Shown in pieces: positions 1 to 9,163 of a DNA stretch of 64,000 bases. Position numbers and translations under genes: made by a program. The notes below the pieces were generated by a model, which worked only from the letters and a program-made list of their open reading frames with translations, did no database searches and was not told where the DNA came from. This DNA is from Desulfuromonadaceae bacterium (lineage in GTDB: Bacteria > Desulfobacterota > Desulfuromonadia > Geobacterales > Pseudopelobacteraceae), in assembly GCA_028687585.1 (NCBI GenBank), contig JAQTZV010000004.1, forward strand, positions 1-64,000. Reading direction: 5' to 3'. Position 1 is the stretch's first letter. Each line of letters begins with the position of its first letter.

Positions 1-125
1 AATCCGGAGTTATCTGTCAACCTGCATGAAACAAGGCGTTACTGCATCCGAAGGGCTGCGCTTGCTGTTTCAGGGGAAATTCCCCGACTTTATGAATGTG
101 AAAGAACAGAGTGCTGAATAGTTAC
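1..125 (+). mobile_element. 3' end of an IS66-like insertion sequence (partial)
   Basis: An open frame from base 2 to a TAG at 119-121 encodes about 39 residues (begins IRSYLSTCMKQG, then LRLLFQGKFPDFM) that resemble the C-terminal end of an IS66-family transposase; this is recognition from memory, not a search. The sequence directly after the stop reads TTAC (122-125), which fits the GTAA/TTAC termini of IS66 elements. The element enters from outside the window and ends inside the polymerase gene that runs the other way, so it appears to have cut that gene. Family assignment is moderately supported; the insertion itself is better supported because the opposing gene loses its normal C-terminus here. 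Confidence 0.5.
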
Positions 126-1343
126 TCTTTCATAAAGTTCACCAACAACCAACATTGGCGAGGAACCACCAATGTTCGGCCTAAAACTGTACGTATCCAT
201 CAAAAGAGCCGCATCATAATTATAGTCTAAACTAATTTGTGGACGTACCATTGTAGGTAGCAGATAAAATGCAAATTGCTCCATGTCCGTGAAGCCCCTG
301 TGTGGGAAATTTTCTGGAATTACGCTCATCAGGTATCCCACAGAATGATGGTCACTCAATCGTCTCCCAATAATAGCCCGGCTGATTTCAGATGTTTTTT
401 CGTATTCGATCCGATCATTTTCCGGTGATAATAAAAATTGCGCTGACGATGCTATGCGACTGATAAAAGTACTGTCCAGATTTAATGATGCAGCAATTCG
501 GTACGCTTCAATCGACATTGTGAGAACTGCAAGCAAAAGAATCGAACTAAAAAGCACACTGTATTTAATTTTTGCTAATCTCTCATGTTCGAGAAAGTAT
601 AGAAGCGCTATAACAAGTACCAAGAGCGTATTGACGCGACTTCCGGACGGAAGCATTACTACAAATGGTATAACGATACAAACAGTAGTATAAATCAGGT
701 CTCTTTTTGTTTTTAAATACAGGTAACGTCTAACCTGCAAAATAGTACCTATGTATGATATATAACTCAAGTATCCTATAAAACCGAATGTAGCAGCGTT
801 GCTGAAATTATATTCGTCTATGCCGGTTACATCTTTATGGTAGTACGTCCCAGCCTGAATATAAAATACAACGAGTGGGACGACAACCAACATAAGGGAA
901 ACATTAAACCACACTGGGGTAAGACGTATAGGATGTTTAGTTTTATGCATCTTCTTGCGGCTGTGAACTATGCGTAGTCTGACTATTAAAACGCCAAACA
1001 TAAGTCCCACCATTCCAACCACCATCCCCCAAAGTCCGAGTGGAGTAGTATCCCAGATTGCAGGTTCGATTGCTAAAGATGGAGATGAAAGGGACAATAC
1101 AAGCAATGTGCCTATCGGATAAGCAATGACATGACACAAGGTAAAGATAGTAACAAATGACGTCCACTGATAATGGACCGAGTGCAGAACAAGACCGGCA
1201 GCGATCAGCGATGCCATAACTGGGACGGCATACTTCGAAGTATTGATTTGTCCAAAAGCAAGATAAAGTGCTGTAATAATGACAAACAACCAATACATTT
1301 GTATATTTGCAAGAGAGAAAAAATGCCGTGGTGAAAATCGCAT
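90..1343 (-). pseudogene. Wzy-like oligosaccharide repeat-unit polymerase, 3'-truncated by IS
   Basis: A 417-residue integral membrane protein with many hydrophobic segments along its length, typical of O-antigen or oligosaccharide repeat-unit polymerases, which join lipid-linked repeat units in the periplasm. The motif near the end (NIGGSSPMLVVGELYER) is characteristic of this group, and full-length members normally continue with one or two more membrane spans. Here the frame passes at about base 125 into the end of an IS66-like element and stops after about ten foreign residues, so the protein has lost its C-terminus and is probably inactive. It is the last gene of the minus-strand polysaccharide operon, 5 bp beyond a glycosyltransferase. 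Start ATG at 1343. The polymerase assignment rests on topology, the motif and the context. Confidence 0.65.
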
Positions 1344-1348
1344 ATATT

Positions 1349-2413
1349 TCAGAACTCTCGCTCAATTTTTGTGTACAAGTTCTCCATAACCTTGGCCTTA
1401 TCCTTCCACTGATAGTGCGATAATACAAATTCACGTCCAGCGTTACTCATGCGGTCCCTCAGTCCCGCGTCTGATACCAGCCTGATAAGAGCCATAGCTG
1501 CCTTGGCTGGGTCTCCCTGTGGAATGATAAATCCTGTTTCTCCATCTGTTACTACCTCCGGTAGGCCACCAGCGTCGGAGACAACGACCGGCAACCCGCA
1601 TGCCGATGCTTCCAATACTGCCACCCCGAAGCTTTCGCTGCGTGATAATGCAACATATATTGACATCTTATGCAGCAGTCCAGGCACTTCCTCTTGACTA
1701 ACACCACCTTTAAATTCAATTTGGGCGGATAGACCCAATGAACAGGAAAGCGATTGTAATCTAGACAGTTCTTCACCATCACCAACGATTAGAAGCCGGA
1801 GGGTTTTTTCTGGGAATTCTTTATTCAGTATTGCAAATGCTTTGATCAGGCGATCCACGCCATACAATGCGTCCAGTTTCTTTATGGTGCCGATGACAAT
1901 TTCCTCGGAAGGTTTCTTTATGTTGCTTGGACAATATACGTTACAGTCAATTCCAAAAGGAGTGATGATAAAATTGCGGTTGACATATAATTTGGCCTCT
2001 CTTGCCATTGCAACAGAAGTTGAGCAGAGATAATCAGCTTTCTTCAGTATGAATTTTAAAATATGTCGATGAAATACTGAGACTTTTGGAGCTTGATAGA
2101 CGTCACTTCCCCATAGTGACACCACATAAGGATGGAATCCAGACAAAGCCCCTAACAGGCCATAACCGCCGGCATAATGCGCATGAACTATATTCGGTCT
2201 AATTTCTGACAGCAAATTCCTGATAATAGGCACTACCCATAAATATCGTAACAAACCCGGCAAGGGGCTGTGTAATGTAATTACCTCCACGTTAGCAATC
2301 TGAGCCGCCTCGAACGACAATATAGTTATGGAATATTTACCAGAAAAGTGTACAGCCCAACGTTTTGTGTGAATATTCGAAGCGTTAGCTAAATATATAA
2401 TTTTGGGTTTCAT
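1349..2413 (-). CDS. Glycosyltransferase family 4
   Basis: A 354-residue cytoplasmic GT-B glycosyltransferase. The N-terminal Rossmann half begins KIIYLANASNIHTKRW, and the C-terminal donor-binding half starts near residue 175 (VIGTIKKLDALYGVDRLIKAF). The retaining-enzyme E-x7-E motif is visible as ESFGVAVLEASACGLPVV, followed by GGLPEVV, as in family GT4. It should transfer a sugar from an NDP- or lipid-linked donor to the growing repeat unit; donor and acceptor cannot be read from sequence. It lies in a run of same-strand polysaccharide genes with 5-9 bp gaps, so it is probably cotranscribed with them. Confidence 0.85.
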   Translation of the reverse strand: MKPKIIYLANASNIHTKRWAVHFSGKYSITILSFEAAQIANVEVITLHSPLPGLLRYLWVVPIIRNLLSEIRPNIVHAHYAGGYGLLGALSGFHPYVVSLWGSDVYQAPKVSVFHRHILKFILKKADYLCSTSVAMAREAKLYVNRNFIITPFGIDCNVYCPSNIKKPSEEIVIGTIKKLDALYGVDRLIKAFAILNKEFPEKTLRLLIVGDGEELSRLQSLSCSLGLSAQIEFKGGVSQEEVPGLLHKMSIYVALSRSESFGVAVLEASACGLPVVVSDAGGLPEVVTDGETGFIIPQGDPAKAAMALIRLVSDAGLRDRMSNAGREFVLSHYQWKDKAKVMENLYTKIEREF

Positions 2414-2422
2414 AATAATTTA

Positions 2423-3124
2423 TTAGCTTCGAGTCGCACAGCAATAGATGTTTCTTGTGATCAGAGCGGGCTTTTCACCGTAGAAATGATAATGCAGAAT
2501 AGATATCAATGGCTTAACAAATAAATAATGGACTATCAGATAAGCGATTTTTTTGAATATGTTATGCGGTTGCGTCTCTTTAAATTGAATTGCTCCGGTA
2601 AAACCTGAAGTTCGTAGCATATGTTCAAGAAGTTCAGCAGATACAAGCAATGTATGGTTTAAGTCCCCGTAAAAGGTTGGAAGAACGAATGGGCAAGAAG
2701 GATTAGGTACTCTCATGATCAACTTGCCGCGAGTAGTAAGCTTTTGGCAGGTTGTTTTCAAAATGAGTTCAACCTCAGTAGGAGAAAGATGTTCGAGTAC
2801 ATCCAGTGCAATAATAATATCAAAGCACTCATTGGTATTCGTAATGTAGGTATACCAGTCTGAAACCGCAATGTTTACTCCAAGGATGTCACGCCCGTGG
2901 GAAGCAAGTTGTTGATCGATATCAACACCCTTAACATCAGAAAAGCCTTTATCACGCAATATCTTAAGAAAGCTACCAGAGGCACAACCAATCTCCAATA
3001 TTTTGGCAGAGGTATTCGTAGCAGAAAAAAAGCAGGAAACTGCCTCCAAAGTGCGGTTTCCCTGTTCTCTTGCTTCATCCACAGTAGGAAGGTACCTTGA
3101 AACGTTATATGAAGAATAATCCAT
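2423..3124 (-). CDS. Class I SAM-dependent methyltransferase
   Basis: A 233-residue protein with the SAM-binding motif I ILEIGCASGSFLKIL near residue 40, the following acidic strand GVDIDQQL, and motif DIIIALDVLEHLSP, which marks the Methyltransf_11/23 type of class I methyltransferase. The product probably methylates a sugar or lipid intermediate of the surface polysaccharide, inferred only from its place between glycosyltransferase and methyltransferase genes. A hydrophobic stretch near the C-terminus (IAYLIVHYLFVKPLISIL) suggests membrane association. It is 6 bp from the next upstream gene and 9 bp from the glycosyltransferase downstream, so cotranscribed. Confidence 0.8.
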   Translation of the reverse strand: MDYSSYNVSRYLPTVDEAREQGNRTLEAVSCFFSATNTSAKILEIGCASGSFLKILRDKGFSDVKGVDIDQQLASHGRDILGVNIAVSDWYTYITNTNECFDIIIALDVLEHLSPTEVELILKTTCQKLTTRGKLIMRVPNPSCPFVLPTFYGDLNHTLLVSAELLEHMLRTSGFTGAIQFKETQPHNIFKKIAYLIVHYLFVKPLISILHYHFYGEKPALITRNIYCCATRS

Positions 3125-3130
3125 TCTATT

Positions 3131-3925
3131 TCACACCGAACCTACTTTATTCTTCATATCTGCGGTTACTTGTAATACTGCTGTTGTGGTCCCGTTAATA
3201 TGAATGATACCGCCACCAATTATTGAGTTAAACATTCTTACTGCCTTTGTCACTCCTGCCCAGGGAGCTGAATGTCGATAATCGTGCCACCCAATCCAGC
3301 CTCCATCTTTAACCATCTTGAACGCCACAATTGTATCAGAATACGCAAATTCAAAGTCATGACAGGCATCAACCCAGCAAAAATCAATTTCATTGTACCA
3401 TGGGCTATAATCAAAAAGTGTGCTATCTCCATATAACTGGGTTATTCTTTCGGACTCATCAGTATCGTGATAGAATTCACCTATAATGTGAGGAACTAAT
3501 TTTTGTGGCAAGTCAAGAGTATACACTATAGCGTTCTTCCCTGAGTTAATCGCAATTATTCTCGTCATTCTCCCCACGAATGTCCCGATCTCAAATATTT
3601 TATTAAAACTCATTGCACGACATAGAAAAGCAATACTCGACAGTTCCTTTAGTTGTCGCGTATCACTTGATCTATCTGTATGGTAGTTTCCTATAATTAC
3701 AACGTCCCTAACATTGGCATCTCCAGAACAAATATCATTTATACTTTTACTCTTTAGATGCTTATCCTGCTGGAACAAATCCTTGAGTTCCAAGATCCTT
3801 TCAAGCTGATGATATGTCTCTTTAGGAGTGATAAAGATTCCAAAAGTAATTTGCCAGAGTAGCTTGGGGACAACAACAGTAAATATTCTGGCATATTGCT
3901 TTAAAACAGCCCAATTAGTTGACAT
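3131..3925 (-). CDS. SAM-dependent methyltransferase (Methyltransf_24-like)
   Basis: A 264-residue protein with a class I methyltransferase core in its second half: motif I IFEIGTFVGRMTRIIA, then VYTLDLP, and the DFCWVDACHDFEFAYSD segment typical of the Methyltransf_24 group (CmcI/rhamnosyl O-methyltransferase-like). The N-terminal 60 residues are hydrophobic and basic and may touch the membrane. It overlaps the 3' end of the upstream CgeB-like gene by 11 bp, which implies translational coupling. The substrate is unknown; a polysaccharide sugar is the natural guess from context. Confidence 0.7.
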   Translation of the reverse strand: MSTNWAVLKQYARIFTVVVPKLLWQITFGIFITPKETYHQLERILELKDLFQQDKHLKSKSINDICSGDANVRDVVIIGNYHTDRSSDTRQLKELSSIAFLCRAMSFNKIFEIGTFVGRMTRIIAINSGKNAIVYTLDLPQKLVPHIIGEFYHDTDESERITQLYGDSTLFDYSPWYNEIDFCWVDACHDFEFAYSDTIVAFKMVKDGGWIGWHDYRHSAPWAGVTKAVRMFNSIIGGGIIHINGTTTAVLQVTADMKNKVGSV

Positions 3926-4982
3926 GTGATTCTCTCAGAATAATTTTTATTACCTGTCTGAAACGTTCTGTATAACTGTAACCTTGGTCTTGGCACCTAT
4001 TGTATCCGGCAAGCGCAATTTTTCGACGCAGATCTTCATGCTGCAGATAATACGTGACTTTATCGCGCATTTCCTCTTTGCTATCGAAGAATTCAGCTTC
4101 CTCTCCCTCCTTAAAAAGTGAGAGGTGTTCATCGGTGCGTTCAGCGAGCATGAATGTACCGCACGCCGGTATTTCAACGCTACGTGTAGTCTGTAAATCC
4201 CGGTTCTCTTTTCTCAGAAAGCAGAGATTAATGTCGAAAGCGCATAATGTAGGCGCATAGTCATCACCCCAGGCTGTTCGGCCTTCTACCAACATATTGG
4301 GAGGATACTTGCGGTCCTGCTTCCAAGGCCCCCAGACTCTGACGGGTATGTCGCTTTCAGCAAGGAAAGAGATATATTCATCGCGCTCCTGTTCCCAGAA
4401 CCCGATAAAACCAACATAGGCACCCAGCTTGAGGCGTTGTTCCGGTGTTAGATTAACTGGATTATGGCTACGGCGACAGTAGGAGTTATCCATCATTAAT
4501 ACGCTATGTGCGCCCAGTGATTGCAATTCTTTTACATTATACGTCTTGGTCGTTATGTGGTGATCATAAAGCGGTATGCTATTCAGGTAATGTTCCGTCT
4601 GGTTATTTGGATTCAGCATGTCATCTGGTGAAAATGAAACGAGTATCGTCTGTGGGCAAAATACTTTAATACTTTGAAGAGTCTCGCTGGTTATGGCAAG
4701 CCCCTTGTCAATCCATACGATATCAGGTTTTACCGTTCGTGCCGTGCTGATGACGGCCTTGTTAATTCGGAAAATTTCGAAATCTGGAAAAACTCTACGC
4801 CGCACTTTAAAGCCGAGCTTGATAAGTGGAGAACGGTCCTCTGGTATTCCGGTATCAACGCCTACAACTGAACAGCCCAAGTCCTCAAGTGCCCATTTTC
4901 GCTGGAGACAGGTTCCACCGTACTGCAAAGGTCCGACATACAATATTTTCAGATCAAGTTGTGCATAATTACAAGTTCTCAT
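3915..4982 (-). CDS. CgeB-like glycosyltransferase
   Basis: A 355-residue GT-B type protein related to spore maturation protein CgeB. The N-terminus reads LKILYVGPLQYGGTCLQRKWALEDLG. The C-terminal half carries the group's hallmark segment: a proline-cysteine-glycine turn (IPACGTFMLAERTDE) followed by LFKEGEEAEFFDS and a run of helical residues. It probably adds a sugar during polysaccharide assembly. It overlaps both neighbours (11 bp downstream, 14 bp with the upstream FkbM gene). A second gene of the same kind lies at 7967-9163. Confidence 0.75.
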   Translation of the reverse strand: MRTCNYAQLDLKILYVGPLQYGGTCLQRKWALEDLGCSVVGVDTGIPEDRSPLIKLGFKVRRRVFPDFEIFRINKAVISTARTVKPDIVWIDKGLAITSETLQSIKVFCPQTILVSFSPDDMLNPNNQTEHYLNSIPLYDHHITTKTYNVKELQSLGAHSVLMMDNSYCRRSHNPVNLTPEQRLKLGAYVGFIGFWEQERDEYISFLAESDIPVRVWGPWKQDRKYPPNMLVEGRTAWGDDYAPTLCAFDINLCFLRKENRDLQTTRSVEIPACGTFMLAERTDEHLSLFKEGEEAEFFDSKEEMRDKVTYYLQHEDLRRKIALAGYNRCQDQGYSYTERFRQVIKIILRESHVN

Positions 4983-5802
4983 ATATCGCCAATAATTCTT
5001 GCCTTATCGCAACATAATTCGCAAAAACAAAAGATTCTTGTCTCTGGTCATACTCAGAAAAAATCTCAAGTCTATTTGGATGAAGCCGGCAGATGGTGTA
5101 ACCGCAAGGCACAAATAGATCAAATATTTCAGAGAGATGTGATTTAGAATCAATCCAGGTGCCACCATACTCGAACTGAATAACATCAATTTGTCTTTGT
5201 GAGAGCATCTTGGCAAACCCTCTGATAACTGCGCATTCGTGCCCTTCAGTATCAATTTTAACAAAATCAATATGACTTATACCGTTGTCAACGCAAAAGT
5301 CGTCACCTGTGATCAATTGTATACCTTCGACTTTTTTCTGTTCAAGCCCATAAACGTGGGCGTTTCGTAGGGTAAGAGAATTTGTTCCTGCAAGCGGATT
5401 GTTTTTATCCACAAACATACTTGTTGTTCCGGTGGAATCACTTAGCGCAGCATTGACTGTCTTTGAGTTGATATGAAAGCATTGCAAAGCTAGATTTGAT
5501 GTAAGTTGTGAAAACGTTTCTGGAATAGGCTCAAAAGATATTATCATCAACCGTTCCGACATCCCTGCTGCAAAATGAGCGGTCCATTCTCCTTTGTTGG
5601 CCCCAACGTCAAAAACAACGGCATTGCTGTTGGCAAACTGCGATTTCACCTTTGAAATAAGGTTGTATTCACCATTTGTGAAAGGGTCACCATTGCCTTG
5701 GCCTTTAGAACGATTGAGAATGTATTGCCCTAAACGTTCTTGGGTGTTCTGTGAAATAAAGTTTAATACGCCATGAAGTAAATATTTATATATTGTTTTC
5801 AT
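4969..5802 (-). CDS. FkbM family methyltransferase
   Basis: A 277-residue protein with both FkbM hallmarks: SAM motif I VVFDVGANKGEWTAHFA near residue 63 and IDFVKIDTEGHECAVIRGF near residue 190. FkbM enzymes are O-methyltransferases, often found in surface-polysaccharide clusters where they methylate sugar hydroxyls; the actual substrate here is not visible. The gene overlaps the CgeB-like gene by 14 bp at its 3' end and lies 34 bp from the flippase gene upstream. No strong ribosome-binding site is seen before the ATG at 5802. Confidence 0.85.
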   Translation of the reverse strand: MKTIYKYLLHGVLNFISQNTQERLGQYILNRSKGQGNGDPFTNGEYNLISKVKSQFANSNAVVFDVGANKGEWTAHFAAGMSERLMIISFEPIPETFSQLTSNLALQCFHINSKTVNAALSDSTGTTSMFVDKNNPLAGTNSLTLRNAHVYGLEQKKVEGIQLITGDDFCVDNGISHIDFVKIDTEGHECAVIRGFAKMLSQRQIDVIQFEYGGTWIDSKSHLSEIFDLFVPCGYTICRLHPNRLEIFSEYDQRQESFVFANYVAIRQELLAIYENL

Positions 5803-5836
5803 TTAGATCAATCCAAAACACATGAATTTTATTAAG

Positions 5837-7324
5837 TTACATAATGTGATTAATAATTATCTGCCTAAAGCGTCTTTCCGTAACTGCAACTAGGATAACG
5901 TATTGTATAGTTATCCCTACTCCAAACAAAATAAATCCCAGCCAAGAATTAGGCATAAATCTATAATGGACAAATTTTCCAGCTATCAAAACAATAGTAC
6001 TGATAACGGTAATCTTAAACGCCCCTTTCATGACAGAAATTATACTGTATTTGTGGGTCTTAAGTAGCGCAACTAATTGGACTATCCCGCCACAAATAAC
6101 AGCAATTATCGAGGCAATCACAACACCACTAATACCCCATACTTTGCAAAAAACAATACCTAGCACAGCTTGCAGTGCTGATTCAATTAGCGATGAAATA
6201 GAAGTTATCCTCACGTCCCCATGCGAAAAAACTACATTGTAGGTCGTAATTCGAAGAATTTTTAACAAGCAGTAGATACAAGCCAATATTGTTACACCAG
6301 CCCCAGCATACATGCTGCTACTGGTCCAAAGGCCAACAAAATCCTCGTTTAGTATGAGTACACTACACAAAATACAGCAAGCCATATACCCGGAAACAAG
6401 AAAAAGATTGCTTACAATGGAACGGATTTTTTCTTCCTCATCACTCCCTCTCAAATGTGAAAGCCCTGACATGAAGCTGACCGATAGACGGCCAACAACC
6501 TGCACAGCAATTTCAGAAGCCTTACGCGTCAGATTAAGCATGGTAACGTCGATCGGCTGAAGTATTTTTACTACGATTATGTTATCTACTTGGGAGGTCA
6601 TTGTTTCGGCAAGTTTTGAAGGTCCCAGCCATAAGGCAGCTGCAAAAAATGACTTGGTCATTGCCGGGTTTAATTTCAGCATTGATCCAAATATTAAATG
6701 ATGTAGATTCTTTTTTATGGCGCCTATGTTGATCGGAAGAGCAACCAAAGGGCGCACAAGTGAACCACAGGCTATGGCCAGAATTCCCCAATGTTGAAAC
6801 AGCAAAACCACCGTAACCCCTATACTGGCAGCAGTACCAATAAATACTCCGGCCAAGTGGGCTTCTGGTTTTTGAATGCCAAAGAGAATTGATCCGCTCA
6901 TGCTTACTAGAAGCATCAACATCACGTCTACAGTTGCAAACTGAAAGGCCAGCCTAAGTGTATGAGATTGTTCACCAGCCGCGCCTATCCAGTGGGGGAG
7001 CCAAAAAGAAAGGCCAATTCCGGCTACAAGGATGAACACAGAAACAAGGAGATCGAAGACAATTATGGTGCTGATCAATTCTTTGAGGCTCTTTTTGTCA
7101 TCACGGCCATGAAAAAGCGCGGACTTTTGAACGACAAGACTTGTGACTCCAAGGTCGATCAAGCTGAGCATTGCGACTATGCTTCCCAAAGCCAGCCACT
7201 GACCATACTGAACTGCACCAATATATTTCAAATAGAGTGGTACGAGGACCACCCCCTGGATGATGGCAAGGACCATTAGGCCTTGTGCACCGAAGAATTG
7301 TGTGAGAGCGGAACGGCGCCTCAA
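5837..7324 (-). CDS. Wzx-type polysaccharide flippase (MOP superfamily)
   Basis: A 495-residue polytopic membrane protein with about 12-14 hydrophobic segments across its whole length. The N-terminal pattern FFGAQGLMVLAIIQGVVLVPLYL, then GAVQYGQWLALGSIVAMLSLIDLG, is that of polysaccharide exporters that flip lipid-linked repeat units to the periplasmic face. The start is the TTG at 7324, whose codon overlaps the TGA stop of the acetyltransferase gene; an AAGG box lies about 7 bases upstream, and the next Met (residue 17) would remove conserved sequence. A flippase next to a polymerase and a Wzz protein indicates a Wzx/Wzy-dependent pathway. Confidence 0.8.
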   Translation of the reverse strand: MRRRSALTQFFGAQGLMVLAIIQGVVLVPLYLKYIGAVQYGQWLALGSIVAMLSLIDLGVTSLVVQKSALFHGRDDKKSLKELISTIIVFDLLVSVFILVAGIGLSFWLPHWIGAAGEQSHTLRLAFQFATVDVMLMLLVSMSGSILFGIQKPEAHLAGVFIGTAASIGVTVVLLFQHWGILAIACGSLVRPLVALPINIGAIKKNLHHLIFGSMLKLNPAMTKSFFAAALWLGPSKLAETMTSQVDNIIVVKILQPIDVTMLNLTRKASEIAVQVVGRLSVSFMSGLSHLRGSDEEEKIRSIVSNLFLVSGYMACCILCSVLILNEDFVGLWTSSSMYAGAGVTILACIYCLLKILRITTYNVVFSHGDVRITSISSLIESALQAVLGIVFCKVWGISGVVIASIIAVICGGIVQLVALLKTHKYSIISVMKGAFKITVISTIVLIAGKFVHYRFMPNSWLGFILFGVGITIQYVILVAVTERRFRQIIINHIM

Positions 7325-7962
7325 TGAGTTTCCCTTATTCCATAAGTTTTAGAATAGTGAGTTTGTCTGTACAATGAGCCTCTATCTATGGTTTTAATCG
7401 GTTTGGCCGGCATACCCGCAGCAAACACGTTTGGCGGAATATCACAGGAAACAACACTTCCAGCTCCAATTACGGAATTTCGTCCTATCCGTACGCCGGG
7501 CAGAATAATAACTCGCGATGTTATCCATACATTTTCTCCGATAATTATCTCGTTTGCCAAAACGGTTTTCATGTCACACAAATCATGAGTTGATGTAATC
7601 ACTAGATTCTGAAAAGAAAAACCAACGCCTTTGCCGATATATACATTCGCGTAATCAACAAAAAACGTATCATGCAGGGCGACGTTGTTATCACAGGTAA
7701 TATTTCCATAAAGACAGCGAAATCCTGGGGCAATGACGATATTACTACCGGTTAACTGCCTTTGAACCTGTCTGCGTGCAATACTAGACAATATAGGCAA
7801 ATCCATTTTGTGCAGAGACAACCAAATCCTGAGGAGGTTACTTTTAGTAGGAATAGGGTTATGCGAAGTAAATTTTGATGGCAATGTTTCAACTTCCATT
7901 TCCCGGCCGGTACGGATTAAATCCATTACATGCTTATTACGCTCTAAAGTAAAACAATTCAT
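7321..7962 (-). CDS. Hexapeptide-repeat acyl/acetyltransferase
   Basis: A left-handed beta-helix transferase of 213 residues when started at the ATG at 7962, which has AAGGA 9 bases upstream; the longer frame from 8052 would run well into the neighbouring gene. The C-terminal half holds the isoleucine-rich hexapeptide repeats (for example VIILPGVRIGRNSVIGAGS) and the family's ending VFAAGMPAKPI, as in WcaF/maltose O-acetyltransferase-type enzymes that use acetyl-CoA. It probably O-acetylates a sugar of the surface polysaccharide. It overlaps the flippase start by 4 bp and lies 4 bp after the upstream glycosyltransferase stop. Confidence 0.8.
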   Translation of the reverse strand: MNCFTLERNKHVMDLIRTGREMEVETLPSKFTSHNPIPTKSNLLRIWLSLHKMDLPILSSIARRQVQRQLTGSNIVIAPGFRCLYGNITCDNNVALHDTFFVDYANVYIGKGVGFSFQNLVITSTHDLCDMKTVLANEIIIGENVWITSRVIILPGVRIGRNSVIGAGSVVSCDIPPNVFAAGMPAKPIKTIDRGSLYRQTHYSKTYGIRETH

Positions 7963-7966
7963 TGTC

Positions 7967-9163
7967 TCATATCCTTTCTCTAGAGCTACATTCAAGCAAC
8001 TGCCTAACTCGCAAAGCCCAAGAGTGCCTCTCAATAACTGCTTTCCGTGCATTTTTTCTTATGGTATCGCACCACTCTGGGTTAGCCAAAAGTGCTTTAA
8101 TCTTATCAGCACAATCTGCAAAGCTGGTATAGGTTTCTATTTCGGTTCCTATTAGATATACCTGCTCAAGATCATCGTTGTTACTAGTCAGATAAAGGGC
8201 ACCACAAGAAGGAACTTCAAAATCCCTCCCCTTCAAACACTGATCACTACTTTCCGTCACATAACCAAATCCTAGATTAATTCTACTAGAATTAAATATT
8301 CTGACCAAAGATTCATCTGATTGATAACCATGTTCCCAATCCTTACCGAAACAGTCGACCTTGATGCCTTGACGACGGAGATAGCCTATCAACATCGGTC
8401 TTTGGCCGTACCGCTGGCCACAAAAAGTGACATCATATTCAAAAGGAATTTCAAGTGGCTTGAAATAATCGGGGTTTGCACCTTCGGGCCAGAATAGTGC
8501 ATTTGCCCCTTCGCATCGGTACTTAATCAATGAAGCCCGGGAATTCGTAAGGTTTAAGTCATATGCATTGCAGACTGCAGCAGGGCCAGACCATTGATCA
8601 CCATATTTATAACCATGAAAAAACCTCCTGTCATCAAGATGAAACGAGAAGGTTGGAATGCCCATCTCATTTATCTTCTCAATTGTTTCGTAAGATATTT
8701 GAGCGCCTGAAAGATACGAAAGCATCATATCTATAGGCGACTCTGAATGAGTTTTTGATATAAACTGCGGCAGTAGATCATCTACTCGCTTGCGTACGGA
8801 TGGCCAACCATCATCCAGAGAGATATCATGATCTTTAAGAAAAAAACACGTTACTTTACCCAGTTTAAGCAGTTCAGGAGGGATATTATGAAGTTCCCAG
8901 TTACCAGGGAGAGAGGCGTAAAGTATGTGTATCGGCCTTTGACTTTTCACCGGCGGCCATACAATTCCCCTTTGAGCAAGTCTCGCTTTTAATTGGGCAA
9001 ATGTCTCTGAGATGTTTACAGAACCACTAATGCCATTTTCATTTGCGATTCGCTCATAAAAGGTCTGTTCTTTTTGAATGAATCGGTTTTGTAGAGCATT
9101 TCTTATTTTATGAAGCAGGTAGTAAAATATCCTGTTCTTTTTTAGCTGCTGTTTCCAGTTCAC
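7967..9163 (-). CDS. CgeB-like glycosyltransferase
   Basis: A 398-residue protein of the same broad group as the product at 3915-4982. The C-terminal domain contains DVTFCGQRYGQRPMLIGYL, the FGKDWEHG segment, and the signature EVPSCGALYLTSNNDD followed by a helical CADKIKALL region. The N-terminal part (PIHILYASLPGNWELHNIPPEL) fits a Rossmann fold. Predicted to transfer a sugar in repeat-unit assembly; donor unknown. Starts at a GTG (9163) whose codon overlaps the TGA of the upstream DUF268 gene, indicating translational coupling. Confidence 0.7.
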   Translation of the reverse strand: MNWKQQLKKNRIFYYLLHKIRNALQNRFIQKEQTFYERIANENGISGSVNISETFAQLKARLAQRGIVWPPVKSQRPIHILYASLPGNWELHNIPPELLKLGKVTCFFLKDHDISLDDGWPSVRKRVDDLLPQFISKTHSESPIDMMLSYLSGAQISYETIEKINEMGIPTFSFHLDDRRFFHGYKYGDQWSGPAAVCNAYDLNLTNSRASLIKYRCEGANALFWPEGANPDYFKPLEIPFEYDVTFCGQRYGQRPMLIGYLRRQGIKVDCFGKDWEHGYQSDESLVRIFNSSRINLGFGYVTESSDQCLKGRDFEVPSCGALYLTSNNDDLEQVYLIGTEIETYTSFADCADKIKALLANPEWCDTIRKNARKAVIERHSWALRVRQLLECSSRERI

